A model generated the notes under the pieces. That model saw only the letters and a program-made list of their open reading frames with translations. It was not told where the DNA came from and ran no database searches. A DNA stretch of 64,000 bases from Gammaproteobacteria bacterium UBA2675 (GTDB lineage Bacteria > Pseudomonadota > Gammaproteobacteria > Pseudomonadales > Pseudohongiellaceae). Shown here piece after piece: positions 19,601-28,174 of this stretch. The stretch covers positions 10,090-74,089 of the forward strand of contig DEMH01000006.1 of assembly GCA_002354805.1 (NCBI GenBank), in the 5' to 3' direction. Within the stretch, counting starts at the first letter, position 1; each line of letters opens with the position of its first letter. Position numbers and translations under genes: made by a program.

Positions 19601-20161
19601 TCCGATGGCGTGGATCTAAAACTGGCCTACGACTGGCAGACTGATTTTGGCCGTTTCCGTGCCAGTTCTGACTTTACCTACGTCAACAGCTATGAGCTGA
19701 TTGATGTGCCGGGGCTGGAGCTGGGTCTGATGGAGACCGGTGTATTTGACGCTGCCGGTACTACCGGTGATGGCGTGCTGGTCCGCTCGCTTCCGGACCT
19801 GAAGGGCAATGTCACACTGGGCTGGTCAAGCAATAGCCTGGCGCACAGCGTGTCGGTGATAGGCCGATTTATTGGCTCCTACGATGACCTGGCCTATGCA
19901 AGCACATTCGAGGCAGGCAATGATTATGTGCGATCGGTTGTGCAGGAAAAAGTGGACAGCTACAGCAGCGTCGACCTGCAGTACAGCTATCGCCATGAAT
20001 GGGCCAACCCGGATCTGGGCAGCGCCACGCTGACCGTCGGTATGCTGGACGCATTCAATGCAGAGCTGCCATTCCGCTATCAGGGTGCACTAAACTACGA
20101 CGCCAGTGTCTTTGATGGCCGGGGTCGTAGGTTGTACGCAAGGGCATTGCTGCAGTTCTGA
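16655..20161 (+). CDS. Giant TonB-dependent receptor, paralogue 1
   Basis: 1168 residues. The signal peptide ends around AFA-QQ (residue 28), and a TonB box EEVVVTGSYLRG follows directly with no STN domain. The plug contains PSPVQVVDRTSIESQGAAQ, NINLRNLGENSTLTLINGKR and the canonical EVLTDGGSALYGSDAVAGAVNIIMR. A long barrel of about 1,000 residues includes a loop with CSQCIFNY and ends in YARALLQF. It belongs to the group of oversized TonB receptors common in marine bacteria, thought to take up peptides, glycans or other large substrates; no substrate genes sit beside it. It is closely related to the receptors at 20477 and 34946. Confidence 0.92.
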   Translation: MSRWLVKKSLACAIAGLTTGAVVMPAFAQQSDEAQEVEEVVVTGSYLRGSPLDAPSPVQVVDRTSIESQGAAQIWDVVKNLEINSGSISNEGAEGSSAELGTLSGTANINLRNLGENSTLTLINGKRQVAAATTTPSGGEFVDINTIPLVMVERLEVLTDGGSALYGSDAVAGAVNIIMRTDFEGLEVYGDIQGIEKAGDKFDKTGSVIWGWASDTGATNFVLAGETFRRDPVSVEDARYFDERSEFTATVGGMGTLINQSSFGARLNRDYINQAAIDQAVAEGGDASLRYTDPLCSELSSADGTPFFVGTNTAPRGEPSSSCREYSYEWNLLAVGMERNSIAGAFSHSFSEKAEFYSFMQWSHSDIERSDSGAVSSRGPAVMLAQPGAHQGNPLIPLGAPANYSIGRYGELGSMAPLIGLEAPDFIPNAPIAGYNGGPNVPMYANVNIGNAPRLGGNKNRNETETVGIQAGLKGEFYALGDRRFNYDVGFSWSGTSFELEYQTFQRDRAELAANGLGGPNCTPNGRADFDFASAGAQHPAAFQAANALATQLGIAPQIPTFWGAYNAGLTQTFFPGFVLSTRESLSLALTSNNQGQDGCQFYNPFLTQMTDSNLANSQELIDWMMPTVKRADKRNKLAVFDAVVSGEMFEMTGGTAQFAVGAQLRKQNNKSNAPAINLPGIPNAILGYDENGVPDEFHYVSNNYECSQCIFNYDTDRDVRAVFTELSLPILADVETQLALRYEDYGGSIGGELTPKVAASWRITDELLLRGSFSQSFRAPNLGVVEAGLEAGEITFRDPIRNQAVRAGLRPATNEFAEPNTTYSVGAPAPDVGNESANTYNIGFQWTPFGALDGLSVGADFWRFEVKDRVLPQPGISSIEGEIAAFEQAAQNPANYVFNSSLGSDAAVRNVACDPAALEAEWGSNPDNSRNAAGGVIEGSRLDCVVDPASYVVPNVVRSVGSTTAALITIQSSTINAGEIESDGVDLKLAYDWQTDFGRFRASSDFTYVNSYELIDVPGLELGLMETGVFDAAGTTGDGVLVRSLPDLKGNVTLGWSSNSLAHSVSVIGRFIGSYDDLAYASTFEAGNDYVRSVVQEKVDSYSSVDLQYSYRHEWANPDLGSATLTVGMLDAFNAELPFRYQGALNYDASVFDGRGRRLYARALLQF

Positions 20162-20182
20162 TACAGCAGTCTGGCAATCCTG

Positions 20183-20215
20183 AAAAAACGGGCCTGAGAC
20201 AAGGCCCGTTTTTTT
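20183..20215 (+). terminator. Terminator after receptor 1
   Basis: The inverted repeat AAAAAACGGGCCT / AGGCCCGTTTTTT with a short loop and a run of seven T begins about 20 bp after the stop codon, so receptors 1 and 2 are probably separate transcription units. Confidence 0.88.
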
Positions 20216-20476
20216 ATGTCCCATGACTCTTATATCAGTCCCGTTAATGACGAATATTGTTCTGCTTTATCAGGGCGGGCCAGGAGTGGCCCAAAAATAA
20301 TGAAGTGATTCAATTTTGTTTGCATTGCCTATTTCAATTGGCTAAAGTCAGCGGAGATTCCCTGAAGTACCGACCCGTTTTCAAGGAAGTGGGTCGGGGT
20401 AGTATCGAATTGACTGCGCAGGATGCGTACAGCGCAACATTCCGATCTAACAATAAGAATCACGGGGGAACAGTCC
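20216..20476 (+). other. Intergenic leader of receptor 2
   Basis: About 260 bp with no gene. It contains TAGTATCGAATTG (20401-20413) and, 46 bp further on, AATAAGAATCAC (20452-20463) just before the ribosome-binding site. Both elements reappear at almost the same spacing upstream of receptor 3, suggesting a duplicated promoter/leader. Confidence 0.5.
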
Positions 20477-23400
20477 ATGTCTGTAAGACCTGGTTTCCGA
20501 AAGAATACTCTACTCCTGGGTATCATCTCTGCAATTTCTTGTGTACCTGCCTTTGCCCAGGATTCCGAACCTGAAGTAGAAGAAGTGGTTGTCACCGGCT
20601 CCTATCTGCGTGGCAGTCCACTTGATGCTCCATCACCTGTACAGGTCGTCGACCGAGCGTCCATCGAGGCCCAGGGTGCCGCGCAGATCTGGGATGTTGT
20701 GAAAAACCTGGAGGTCAACTCCGGCTCGGTGAGCAACGAAGGTTCCGATGGCGGTAATGCCCTGATGGGTAACGTCTCGGGTATGGCCAACATCAACCTG
20801 CGCAACCTGGGTGAAAACTCAACGCTCACATTGATCAACGGCAAGCGCTTTGCGCCAGCTGCGACAGCAACGCCTACCGGTGGCGAATTTGTTGATATCA
20901 ACACCATTCCACTGGTAATGGTTGAACGCCTTGAGGTCCTGACCGACGGTGGCTCGGCCCTGTATGGCTCTGACGCGGTGGCAGGTGTTGCCAACGTCAT
21001 CATGCGTACCCAGTTTGAAGGCTTTGAGCTGTATGGCGACGTGCAGGCCATCGAAAAAGAGATGGAAAATCAGGACCAGACACTGAGTGCCATCTGGGGC
21101 TGGTCAAACGAAACCGGATCGACGCACTTTGTGCTGTCTGGTGAAATATTCCGTCGTGATCCCGTCTCGGTCAGCGCCGCCCGCTACTTCGATGATCGCT
21201 CGGAGTTTACCGGTACGGTAGGTGGGCTGGGTACACCCATCGCCAATGCGGCTTTTGGCACGCGCATTAATCCAGCGTATCTGAATGAGGAGGCGGTGGC
21301 GCAGGCCATCGCGGAAGGTGGTACGGCCGATCCGCGTTATACTGATCCCCTTTGTTATTCGCTGACATCAGCTGATGGAACACCTTATTTCACTGGTACC
21401 AGGACGTCTGAGCGCGGTGACCCCAACACCAGCTGCCGTGAAAACAGTTTCGAGTGGGACCTGCTGAATGTGGGTATGGAGCGCGACAGTGTTGCGGGTG
21501 CCTTTGAGCATGTCTTCAATGATTCCGTGGAGTTCTACTCATTCGCCCAGCACTCCAGCAGCGACATCGAACGTTCTGACTCAGGCACTTATACGAGCCG
21601 GGGTCCGACCATGTTTCTGGCCCAGCCTGGCGCACATCAGGGCAATCCGGCCTGGGGCGGCTACTCAATTGGTCAGCCCATGGAACTGGGTTACTTCGCG
21701 CCGGCGATAGGTCTGGCACGGCCCACCGCTGCTGACATTACCAACGCACCTACCGATATCCGCAATGGCGGTCTCAATGCGCCAAGCTACGCCAATATGA
21801 ACATTGGCAGCTCGCCGCGTATGGGCGGTGGCAATCAGATGAGTTACACGGAGGCGACCGGGGTGCAGGCGGGCCTTCGCGGTGAGTTTACCGCGTTCAA
21901 TAACCGCCGCTTTAACTACGATGTCAGCTACTCGTGGAGTGGTACCAGCTTTGAGCTGGAATACAAAACCTTCCAGCGTGATCGCGCACAGCTGGCGGCC
22001 AATGGTCTGGGTGGGCCCAACTGCACGCCCAACGGCGTACCGGACTTTGACTTTATCAGCGCTCGCGGACATATCTCTCCTTTCATACCGACTGGATGGG
22101 ATTTTGTTGGCAGCAGCATGACGCAGTTGTTCTTCCCCGGTTTCGTATTTAATACCTACGAGTCTCTGTCTTATGCATTGACCAGTAACAATCAGGGTAA
22201 GGGTGGTTGTGAATTCTACAACCCTTTCCTGACGCGTCAGTCCAACCCGGACCTGGCCAACTCTCAGGAATTGATTGACTGGATGATGCCGACCATTCGC
22301 AGGGCAGACAAACGCAACAAGCTTGCCGTATTTGATGCCGTCGTCTCAGGTGAGATGTTTGAGATGGCCGGTGGCATGGCCCAGTTTGCTGTTGGTGCGC
22401 AACACCGGGAGCAAAACGCCAAGTCCATCGCGCCGACCATGAACCAGCCGGGCCTCAATGCTATTGCGGGCTTTGGCCCCAACGGCGAGCCGAACGAATA
22501 CCGCTATGTTTCCAATAACTTTGAGTGCTCCGAGTGTATTTTTAATTACGACCACACACGCAGTACTCGCGCGGCATTTGTGGAACTCTCACTGCCCTTC
22601 CTCGACAGCATTGAGTCACAGATCGCTTTGCGTTACGAGGACTACGGCGGCCGGATTGGCGGCGAGCTGACACCAAAAGTCGCTCTGAGCTGGCGTCCCA
22701 CCGATGAGCTGTTATTCCGCGGCTCCTTCTCACAGTCCTTCCGGGCGCCGAATATTGGCATTCAGTTGGAAGGTCTGGAGTCGAGCTCGGTGACCTTCCG
22801 TGATCCGATCAGCAATCAGGCGGTGCGTGCCAATATGGTGCCTGCCAACAACGACAATGCTGAGCCGGAAACTACCTATACGGTGGGTTCACCCGCACCG
22901 GATATCGGCAACGAGTACGCCGATACCTACAGTGCCGGCTTTATCTGGACGCCTGCTGGCGCTCTGCAGGGTCTGAGCATCGGGGCGGATTTCTGGCGCT
23001 TCGAGGTGGAAGACAGGGTCATGCCGCAACCAGGTATCTCGGCAATCAGCGACGAAATTGCCGCGTTCGAGGCAGCGGCAGCGGATCCCAATAATTATGT
23101 CTTCAACGGCACCGTGTCCAGCAGCCCATCAGCGGCCTACGGTGGCATGAACCCCTACACGTCCTGTGACCCAAATGCACTGGAAGCGCAGTGGGGCAGC
23201 AATCCGGACAACTCAAAGACGCCTGCCGGCCAGGTGATTCCGATGTCACGTCTGGATTGTGTGGTGGATCCCCGTCTGTATCAGGTATCCGGTGTGGTTC
23301 GCGCGGCAGGCAGCACAACAGCCAACCTGATCACCATCAGTTCTGCTGCCATCAACGCCGGTAAAGTGACTGCTGACGGTGTTGACCTGAAGGCCAGCTA

Positions 23401-23932
23401 TCAGTGGGATACCGATCTGGGCCGCTTCCGCATCGCCTCTGACTTCAGCTATGTACGTCAGTACACATTGTCTGATGTACCGGGCCTGGAGCTGGGTCTG
23501 CGCGAAACCGGTATCTTCGATGCCGCTGGCACCACTGGTGATGGTCTGCTTGTGCGCTCTCTGCCCGATGTCAAAGGCAATATCACGCTGTCCTGGAACA
23601 GTGCCGATACACGACACTCGGTTGCGGTAATCAACCGCTTTGTAGGTCAGTATCAGAACCTGTCCTACCAGGACACCTTTGACAACGGTAACGACTATGT
23701 GCGATCCATTGTCAATCGTGACATCGACAGCTATCACAGCGTCGACATTCAGTACAGCTACGTACATGAGTGGGCCAATCAGAACCTGGGCACCACAACA
23801 CTGACAGTAGGTGCGCTGGATGCCTTTAACGCAGAGCTGCCGTTCCACTATGCAGGCACACTGAACTACGATGCCTATCAGTTTGACGGTCGTGGCCGTC
23901 GACTGTATGCACGTGTTCTGATGCAGTTCTGA
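20477..23932 (+). CDS. Giant TonB-dependent receptor, paralogue 2
   Basis: 1151 residues from ATG 20477, which has GGGGGAA seven bases upstream and begins a good signal peptide ending at AFA. The TonB box is EEVVVTGSYLRG. The plug is nearly identical to that of paralogue 1 (PSPVQVVDRASIEAQGAAQ, LTLINGKR, GGSALYGSDAVAGVANVIMR). In the barrel the CSECIFNY loop, FSQSFRAPN and the end YARVLMQF are shared. Differences cluster in stretches that should be extracellular loops, e.g. a shorter segment near residues 525-560, which would suit a different ligand. A longer frame extends 18 residues upstream but lacks signal-peptide character. Confidence 0.92.
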   Translation: MSVRPGFRKNTLLLGIISAISCVPAFAQDSEPEVEEVVVTGSYLRGSPLDAPSPVQVVDRASIEAQGAAQIWDVVKNLEVNSGSVSNEGSDGGNALMGNVSGMANINLRNLGENSTLTLINGKRFAPAATATPTGGEFVDINTIPLVMVERLEVLTDGGSALYGSDAVAGVANVIMRTQFEGFELYGDVQAIEKEMENQDQTLSAIWGWSNETGSTHFVLSGEIFRRDPVSVSAARYFDDRSEFTGTVGGLGTPIANAAFGTRINPAYLNEEAVAQAIAEGGTADPRYTDPLCYSLTSADGTPYFTGTRTSERGDPNTSCRENSFEWDLLNVGMERDSVAGAFEHVFNDSVEFYSFAQHSSSDIERSDSGTYTSRGPTMFLAQPGAHQGNPAWGGYSIGQPMELGYFAPAIGLARPTAADITNAPTDIRNGGLNAPSYANMNIGSSPRMGGGNQMSYTEATGVQAGLRGEFTAFNNRRFNYDVSYSWSGTSFELEYKTFQRDRAQLAANGLGGPNCTPNGVPDFDFISARGHISPFIPTGWDFVGSSMTQLFFPGFVFNTYESLSYALTSNNQGKGGCEFYNPFLTRQSNPDLANSQELIDWMMPTIRRADKRNKLAVFDAVVSGEMFEMAGGMAQFAVGAQHREQNAKSIAPTMNQPGLNAIAGFGPNGEPNEYRYVSNNFECSECIFNYDHTRSTRAAFVELSLPFLDSIESQIALRYEDYGGRIGGELTPKVALSWRPTDELLFRGSFSQSFRAPNIGIQLEGLESSSVTFRDPISNQAVRANMVPANNDNAEPETTYTVGSPAPDIGNEYADTYSAGFIWTPAGALQGLSIGADFWRFEVEDRVMPQPGISAISDEIAAFEAAAADPNNYVFNGTVSSSPSAAYGGMNPYTSCDPNALEAQWGSNPDNSKTPAGQVIPMSRLDCVVDPRLYQVSGVVRAAGSTTANLITISSAAINAGKVTADGVDLKASYQWDTDLGRFRIASDFSYVRQYTLSDVPGLELGLRETGIFDAAGTTGDGLLVRSLPDVKGNITLSWNSADTRHSVAVINRFVGQYQNLSYQDTFDNGNDYVRSIVNRDIDSYHSVDIQYSYVHEWANQNLGTTTLTVGALDAFNAELPFHYAGTLNYDAYQFDGRGRRLYARVLMQF

Positions 23933-23942
23933 TCCAAGTAAC

Positions 23943-23981
23943 AAAGCCGCCGGACATAACTACGTGTCCGGCGGCTTTTTT
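23943..23981 (+). terminator. Terminator after receptor 2
   Basis: The repeat AAAGCCGCCGGACA / TGTCCGGCGGCTTT forms a 14-bp perfect stem with an 8-base loop and a T-run. It lies 10 bp after the receptor stop codon. Confidence 0.92.
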
Positions 23982-24058
23982 ATTGCTTTGTCAGCAGGCT
24001 CAGGCTGGCTTGTGACAGGAGGTCCGGCGGAATTCGGGCGGGGGTTTAATAGAGAGAT

Positions 24059-24835
24059 TTAATCAAAAAGTTCTGCAGGCACCTGCGGCAGCTGTTCAAA
24101 CCCTGGCCGTGCGAAATAGTAACCCTGGAACAGGTCCACGCCGGCCCCTTTTAGCCACTGATACTCTTCGCGTCTCTCGACACCCTCAGCCAGTACACCG
24201 ATGCCAAGCTTGTTGCAGGTATGCAATACGCCATCAACGATTGCCTGTTTGACGGCGTGAAGGTCTATCTGGTCGACCAGTACACGATCGATCTTGATGT
24301 AATCTGGCTGAAACTCGGCAAGTAGATTGAGCCCGGAGTAACCGGCGCCGAAGTCATCAATGGCAGTCGTGAATCCGCGCTTTTTATAGTAGGCTAGAAT
24401 GTTTGTCAGGTGGGCTTTTTCACGAACCTCTTCACTCTCAGTGACTTCAAAATGAATGCGCTCGACAGGAAAACCGTATTTCTCAGCCGCTTCCAGCGTC
24501 GTGCGTATGCACAATTCCGGGCGATATACAGCATTAGGGGAAAAATTAATGTTCAGATCGACCTGAAGACCAAGTTGTGTCGCCAGTTCGATTGCCTTGA
24601 CGCGACAACGCTGATCGAAGTGATAAAGATTATCGTCATTCAGTTGCGCAGCCACGTGCGCAAAACCCTGACCCTTACTTCCTCGCGCTAAAGCCTCGTA
24701 AGACACGACCGTTCGTGTGGAGGCTTTTACAATCGGCTGAAAGGCAAAGCTCAGGTCAAATTCTGTAGCACTCTTGCGGCATTGGCCACAACCTGGAGTG
24801 CCCTCGTGCTGCTGGGCTCTGACAATTGTTTGCAA
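24059..24835 (-). CDS. EAL domain c-di-GMP phosphodiesterase
   Basis: About 258 residues if translation starts at TTG 24835, which has GGAG ten bases upstream and lies downstream of a perfect TTGACA -35 (24887-24892). The frame stays open to 24925. A short N-terminus with CGQC precedes a complete EAL domain: FQPIV, YEALARG, NINFSPNAV, FEVTESE, AIDDFGAGYSGL, YIKIDR, LAEGVE and FQGYYFARP. All metal- and substrate-binding residues I can check are present, so it should hydrolyse c-di-GMP to pGpG. The paired cysteines could bind a metal or sense redox (inference). Divergent from the next c-di-GMP gene. Confidence 0.85.
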   Translation of the reverse strand: MQTIVRAQQHEGTPGCGQCRKSATEFDLSFAFQPIVKASTRTVVSYEALARGSKGQGFAHVAAQLNDDNLYHFDQRCRVKAIELATQLGLQVDLNINFSPNAVYRPELCIRTTLEAAEKYGFPVERIHFEVTESEEVREKAHLTNILAYYKKRGFTTAIDDFGAGYSGLNLLAEFQPDYIKIDRVLVDQIDLHAVKQAIVDGVLHTCNKLGIGVLAEGVERREEYQWLKGAGVDLFQGYYFARPGFEQLPQVPAELFD

Positions 24836-24886
24836 TGTAATACGTCTCCTATGGCGTAAACCGCAGCCTACCATGCTAAAGAGGGG

Positions 24887-24892
24887 TGTCAA
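24887..24892 (-). promoter_or_regulatory. -35 element of the EAL gene
   Basis: A perfect TTGACA on the minus strand, followed 16 bp later by TAGGCT as a moderate -10. The predicted start point is near 24857, which favours the downstream TTG start codon over the upstream ATGs. Confidence 0.4.
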
Positions 24893-24982
24893 TATAATCG
24901 TCTCTGTCATCGGCTGGCAAAGCATTATGTTTAATAGATTGTATCTATTTGTTAATTCGCCTGGAGGCTCAAGTCATAAATT

Positions 24983-25000
24983 TGTCATGCACGCATGACA
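24983..25000. promoter_or_regulatory. Perfect palindrome between divergent c-di-GMP genes
   Basis: TGTCATGC and GCATGACA flank an AC spacer, giving 8-bp perfect half-sites. It lies between two divergent EAL-containing genes and is a candidate operator. One upstream in-frame ATG of the plus-strand gene (24995) falls inside it, which favours the later start at 25043. Confidence 0.4.
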
Positions 25001-25042
25001 ATATCCTGTGTCTTTTCTCAAACGCAGGTCTGTAGTCAATCC

Positions 25043-26842
25043 ATGTCAGTTGCCCAGCAGTTTGAAGCTCTGCAGCAGGTGCTTCGCGATGCCGATATCA
25101 GTGTCATGTTCCAACCTATTGTGTCGGGGCTGGAAAAGAAGATCGTTGGGTATGAGGCCCTGAGTCGTGGGCCGTCCAACAGCCCATTGCACTCACCGTT
25201 GACACTTTTCTCGACGGCCAGATATTTCGGGCTGTTGACCGAGCTTGAGATGCTGTGCCGTGCCAAGGCCATTTTTGCATTCGCGCAGCATCAGTTCGAA
25301 GGGTTGTTGTTTATCAATGTCTCACCGGAGAGTCTGCTGGAACAGCAGCACCCGTCCGGTCGAACGCTGGAGCTGGTCAAACAGGCGGGCATGACCGCCA
25401 ACCGTCTGGTTATCGAATTGACCGAACATGCGCCAATCGACAATGTGGGTTTGCTGCAGAACGCATTGCATCACTATCGCAGCATGGGTTTTGCCATTGC
25501 CATCGACGATCTTGGGGCAGGCTATTCGGGACTTCGTTTGTGGACCGAGCTGAAACCAGAGTACGTCAAAATTGACAGGCACTTTATCAACGGCATCCAT
25601 AAGGACACCGTCAAGCGTGAATTCGTTGGTTCAATTCTGACCATGGCAAAAGCATCGCGATCCCACATTATTGCAGAGGGTGTAGAGCATTCTGAGGAAT
25701 TCAATACGCTGGCGGAGATGGGCGTGGAGTGGATGCAGGGCTACTGGTTCGAACGTCCCTCGCACTGCCCTCAATTGACACACGCAGCGCTTGGTCAGCA
25801 GCTTGATGCGGTGGAGCGCAGTGACGGCCAGGCCGGCGGTCTTCATAGCCTGGTGATTCCTGTTGCGGGTGTGCATCATCGTGAGAGAGTGGTCGATGTC
25901 TTGCAGCGCTTTCAGCGTCAGCCCAGTCTTAACAGTCTGGCGGTGCTGGATGACAATAACGTGCCATTGGGGTCTGTCCACTGCCACGCGCTGAGTCAGG
26001 TGATGCTCAAGCCCTACGCGATGGAATTGCATGGTAGAAAACCCATTGCCCAGATGCTTGCGTCAGATTCCCTGATAGTAGATGTCCAGCAGAGTCTGCA
26101 GCGCGTCAGTCGGCTGTTGACCAGCCGTGCCCGGCAACGCCTGGAAGAAGATTTTATCATCACCGATGCCGGTCAATATGCCGGACTTGGCCGTGTGATT
26201 GATGTTCTTCGACAGATAACCGAACTTCAGGTGAGGCAGGCGCAATCCGCCAACCCCCTGACTTTGCTGCCGGGTAATGTGTCCATTCATGAGTGTCTGG
26301 ATCGATTGCTAAAAGGAAAGCTGGCGGCGCGACTGTGTTACATCGACATCGACTCATTCAAGCCCTTTAATGATATCTATGGTTACGGCAAAGGAGATGA
26401 AATCCTGCTGGGGCTTGCTCAGATACTTAAGTCTATATGTGACCCCGATTGCGACTTTGTGGGTCATATTGGTGGCGACGACTTTATGCTGGTGTTACGT
26501 AGCGACGACTGGCATGAAAGACTGGACAAACTGAACGTTCAGTTTCAGCAATTGTGTCGGCGTCTGTATCGCAGTGAACACCTGACAGCAAACGGGTTTG
26601 AGGCGCCTGATCGCGACGGAAACTGGCGCACTCATCCGCTACTCAATCTTTCCATTGGTGTACTTGATCTGACGAGTGAAGAAGCGCCAGGTGTAACAGC
26701 AGAGTTGCTGGCGGAGTATGCCTCAAACAATAAACACCTTGCCAAAAAGCGTCAGGGCTTCAGTGTAGAGATCAGCCCCCTGCAGGGGGCTGACTCTCAC
26801 AGGGGGCATGGCATCAGGGTGTCGCATCCGCACCTGGTTTGA
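25043..26842 (+). CDS. EAL - CBS pair - GGDEF protein
   Basis: 599 residues. The EAL domain (about 20-245) is complete: FQPIV, YEALSRG, NVSPESL, IELTEH, AIDDLGAGYSGL, VKIDRHFI, AEGVEH, MQGYWFERP. A central region (about 260-400) looks like two CBS modules, which usually bind adenine nucleotides. The C-terminal GGDEF domain has IDIDSFKPFND and an active-site loop IGGDDF instead of GGDEF/GGEEF. The protein is likely a phosphodiesterase with a regulatory or weakly active cyclase part, perhaps energy-sensing (inference). The last 29 bp overlap the convergent MFS gene. An ATG at 24995 is an alternative start. Confidence 0.88.
   Translation: MSVAQQFEALQQVLRDADISVMFQPIVSGLEKKIVGYEALSRGPSNSPLHSPLTLFSTARYFGLLTELEMLCRAKAIFAFAQHQFEGLLFINVSPESLLEQQHPSGRTLELVKQAGMTANRLVIELTEHAPIDNVGLLQNALHHYRSMGFAIAIDDLGAGYSGLRLWTELKPEYVKIDRHFINGIHKDTVKREFVGSILTMAKASRSHIIAEGVEHSEEFNTLAEMGVEWMQGYWFERPSHCPQLTHAALGQQLDAVERSDGQAGGLHSLVIPVAGVHHRERVVDVLQRFQRQPSLNSLAVLDDNNVPLGSVHCHALSQVMLKPYAMELHGRKPIAQMLASDSLIVDVQQSLQRVSRLLTSRARQRLEEDFIITDAGQYAGLGRVIDVLRQITELQVRQAQSANPLTLLPGNVSIHECLDRLLKGKLAARLCYIDIDSFKPFNDIYGYGKGDEILLGLAQILKSICDPDCDFVGHIGGDDFMLVLRSDDWHERLDKLNVQFQQLCRRLYRSEHLTANGFEAPDRDGNWRTHPLLNLSIGVLDLTSEEAPGVTAELLAEYASNNKHLAKKRQGFSVEISPLQGADSHRGHGIRVSHPHLV
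26772..26793. repeat. Perfect 22-bp palindrome at convergent gene ends
   Basis: Half-sites TCAGCCCCCTG and CAGGGGGCTGA abut with no spacer. It lies in the last 25 codons of the EAL-CBS-GGDEF gene, just outside the overlap with the MFS gene. No T-run follows, so it is not a classical terminator, but the GC-rich hairpin could slow polymerase or protect mRNA ends. Confidence 0.6.
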
Positions 26843-28058
26843 CCTGCGCCGACTGTACCGTCGTGGCAAGCAATAGCTTTCGTACGGCAAGTATCAACGG
26901 CAGCATCACTGCAAAAAAGCTGACCACCAGCATGGCGCCGACAGCATTCAGCGCAAAAGCGACACCGTGATCCTGCGCCAACAGTCCCATCAAGGGACCG
27001 GCCACGATAAATCCAAATCGGAATATCAGGCTGTTCAGTGAATTGACTGTTGCGCGGAATCTGCCCGGGATTCGACGATTCAGGGCATTTACCAGGATAA
27101 CCTGGCTCAGGCCTCTGGATAAAAACAGGACAAATCCGAACAGGATTCCGACCCAGCCACTCAGCCAGGCCATGCCAAATATTCCGATGATCGGCAAGAC
27201 CCCCAGCGTGCAAAGCGCTGCAACCGGTCCGGCTCGCCTTTCCAGCTCGTAACCCAGTTTGCTGGCGATGGCCACCGTCATGCTCTGTGCAAACCAGAGC
27301 ATCCCGAACACTGCCAGTGACAGGCCCATGCTGTCCCAGAAGGGTTGCACCAGCCAGGCGACCAGTACCGTAGCCAGGTTGTATACGGGAAGGGCGAAGA
27401 AGACCATTTTTAATATCGGATCACCTTTGGCCAGGTGTCGCCAGATATCCGCCAGACTGACGACACGTTTTCCGTTGCCATCTTCTTCAGTGACAGGTGG
27501 TTCCGTAATGGTGAGTGCCATCCACAGACAAACCCAGGCTGTCATCGACTGTGCCAGAATCATCACATCGAAGGACACCATGGCCAGGGCGCCGCCCAGC
27601 AGCGCTCCCAGTGCTTCGGCGCTAGACTTCATGAAACCCAGATGAGCAACGCTGTATATGTGATCGTTGTCTTCTGCAGCCAGCGCCTTTTCACTGTCGT
27701 ACAACAGGGCAAGGTCAGCTCCTGATATCATGCTGACCGCAACCGCCATCAGGATTTCAAAGTACAACAGGCCCCAGAAGTCGGTGGCAAAGTTAAGCCA
27801 GATGTATCCCAGGGCATGCGCAGCAGCACCAATGATCAATACCAGTCGGCGACCTAGCAGGTCGGCCAGATACCCCGATGGCGCTTCCATCACCACAATG
27901 AATGCAGCATAGATTGCCTGCAGATAAAACACCTCTGCCAGTGTCAATCCGCGACTCTGGAACAATGGCACCAGCACCGGCACAATCAGCATGAACATGT
28001 GAAAGAAAGCCAGTGCATACACGACCTTGATGTTTCTTCGTAATTGATTTTCCATCAT
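26814..28058 (-). CDS. MFS transporter
   Basis: 414 residues with about twelve transmembrane helices. Family features include FHMFMLIVPVLVPLFQSRGL at the first helix, APSGYLADLLGRR (the MFS motif-A loop after helix 2) and LSRGLSQVILVNALNRRIPGRFRA in the second half (seen in parts). A long-soluble-domain insertion is absent. The substrate is unknown. Start ATG 28058 follows GAAGAG; a TTG three bases earlier is also in frame. It is convergent with the EAL-CBS-GGDEF gene. Confidence 0.85.
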   Translation of the reverse strand: MMENQLRRNIKVVYALAFFHMFMLIVPVLVPLFQSRGLTLAEVFYLQAIYAAFIVVMEAPSGYLADLLGRRLVLIIGAAAHALGYIWLNFATDFWGLLYFEILMAVAVSMISGADLALLYDSEKALAAEDNDHIYSVAHLGFMKSSAEALGALLGGALAMVSFDVMILAQSMTAWVCLWMALTITEPPVTEEDGNGKRVVSLADIWRHLAKGDPILKMVFFALPVYNLATVLVAWLVQPFWDSMGLSLAVFGMLWFAQSMTVAIASKLGYELERRAGPVAALCTLGVLPIIGIFGMAWLSGWVGILFGFVLFLSRGLSQVILVNALNRRIPGRFRATVNSLNSLIFRFGFIVAGPLMGLLAQDHGVAFALNAVGAMLVVSFFAVMLPLILAVRKLLLATTVQSAQVKPGADATP

Positions 28059-28105
28059 CAATCTCTTCTTATCCTGAACTACCGTTCATTATTTTTATGG
28101 CCAAA

Positions 28106-28143
28106 AAAAAGGCCCCTGAATCGACTTAACTCAGGGGCCTTTC
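28106..28143 (-). terminator. Strong terminator reading on the minus strand
   Basis: The repeat AAAGGCCCCTGA / TCAGGGGCCTTT (12 bp) has a run of eight T on the minus strand side. It lies upstream of the MFS start, so on the minus strand it must end a transcript coming from 28150-28540, where the only candidate is the small reading frame at 28175-28366. Confidence 0.85.
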
Positions 28144-28174
28144 TGTTGACCGTTGGTCTGAAGTGTTATCAGAA

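Noticed and set aside
20257..20574. Cys-rich small gene ahead of receptor 2
   Set aside because: It runs into the receptor's signal-peptide region in another frame, has no ribosome-binding site and no signal of coding bias.
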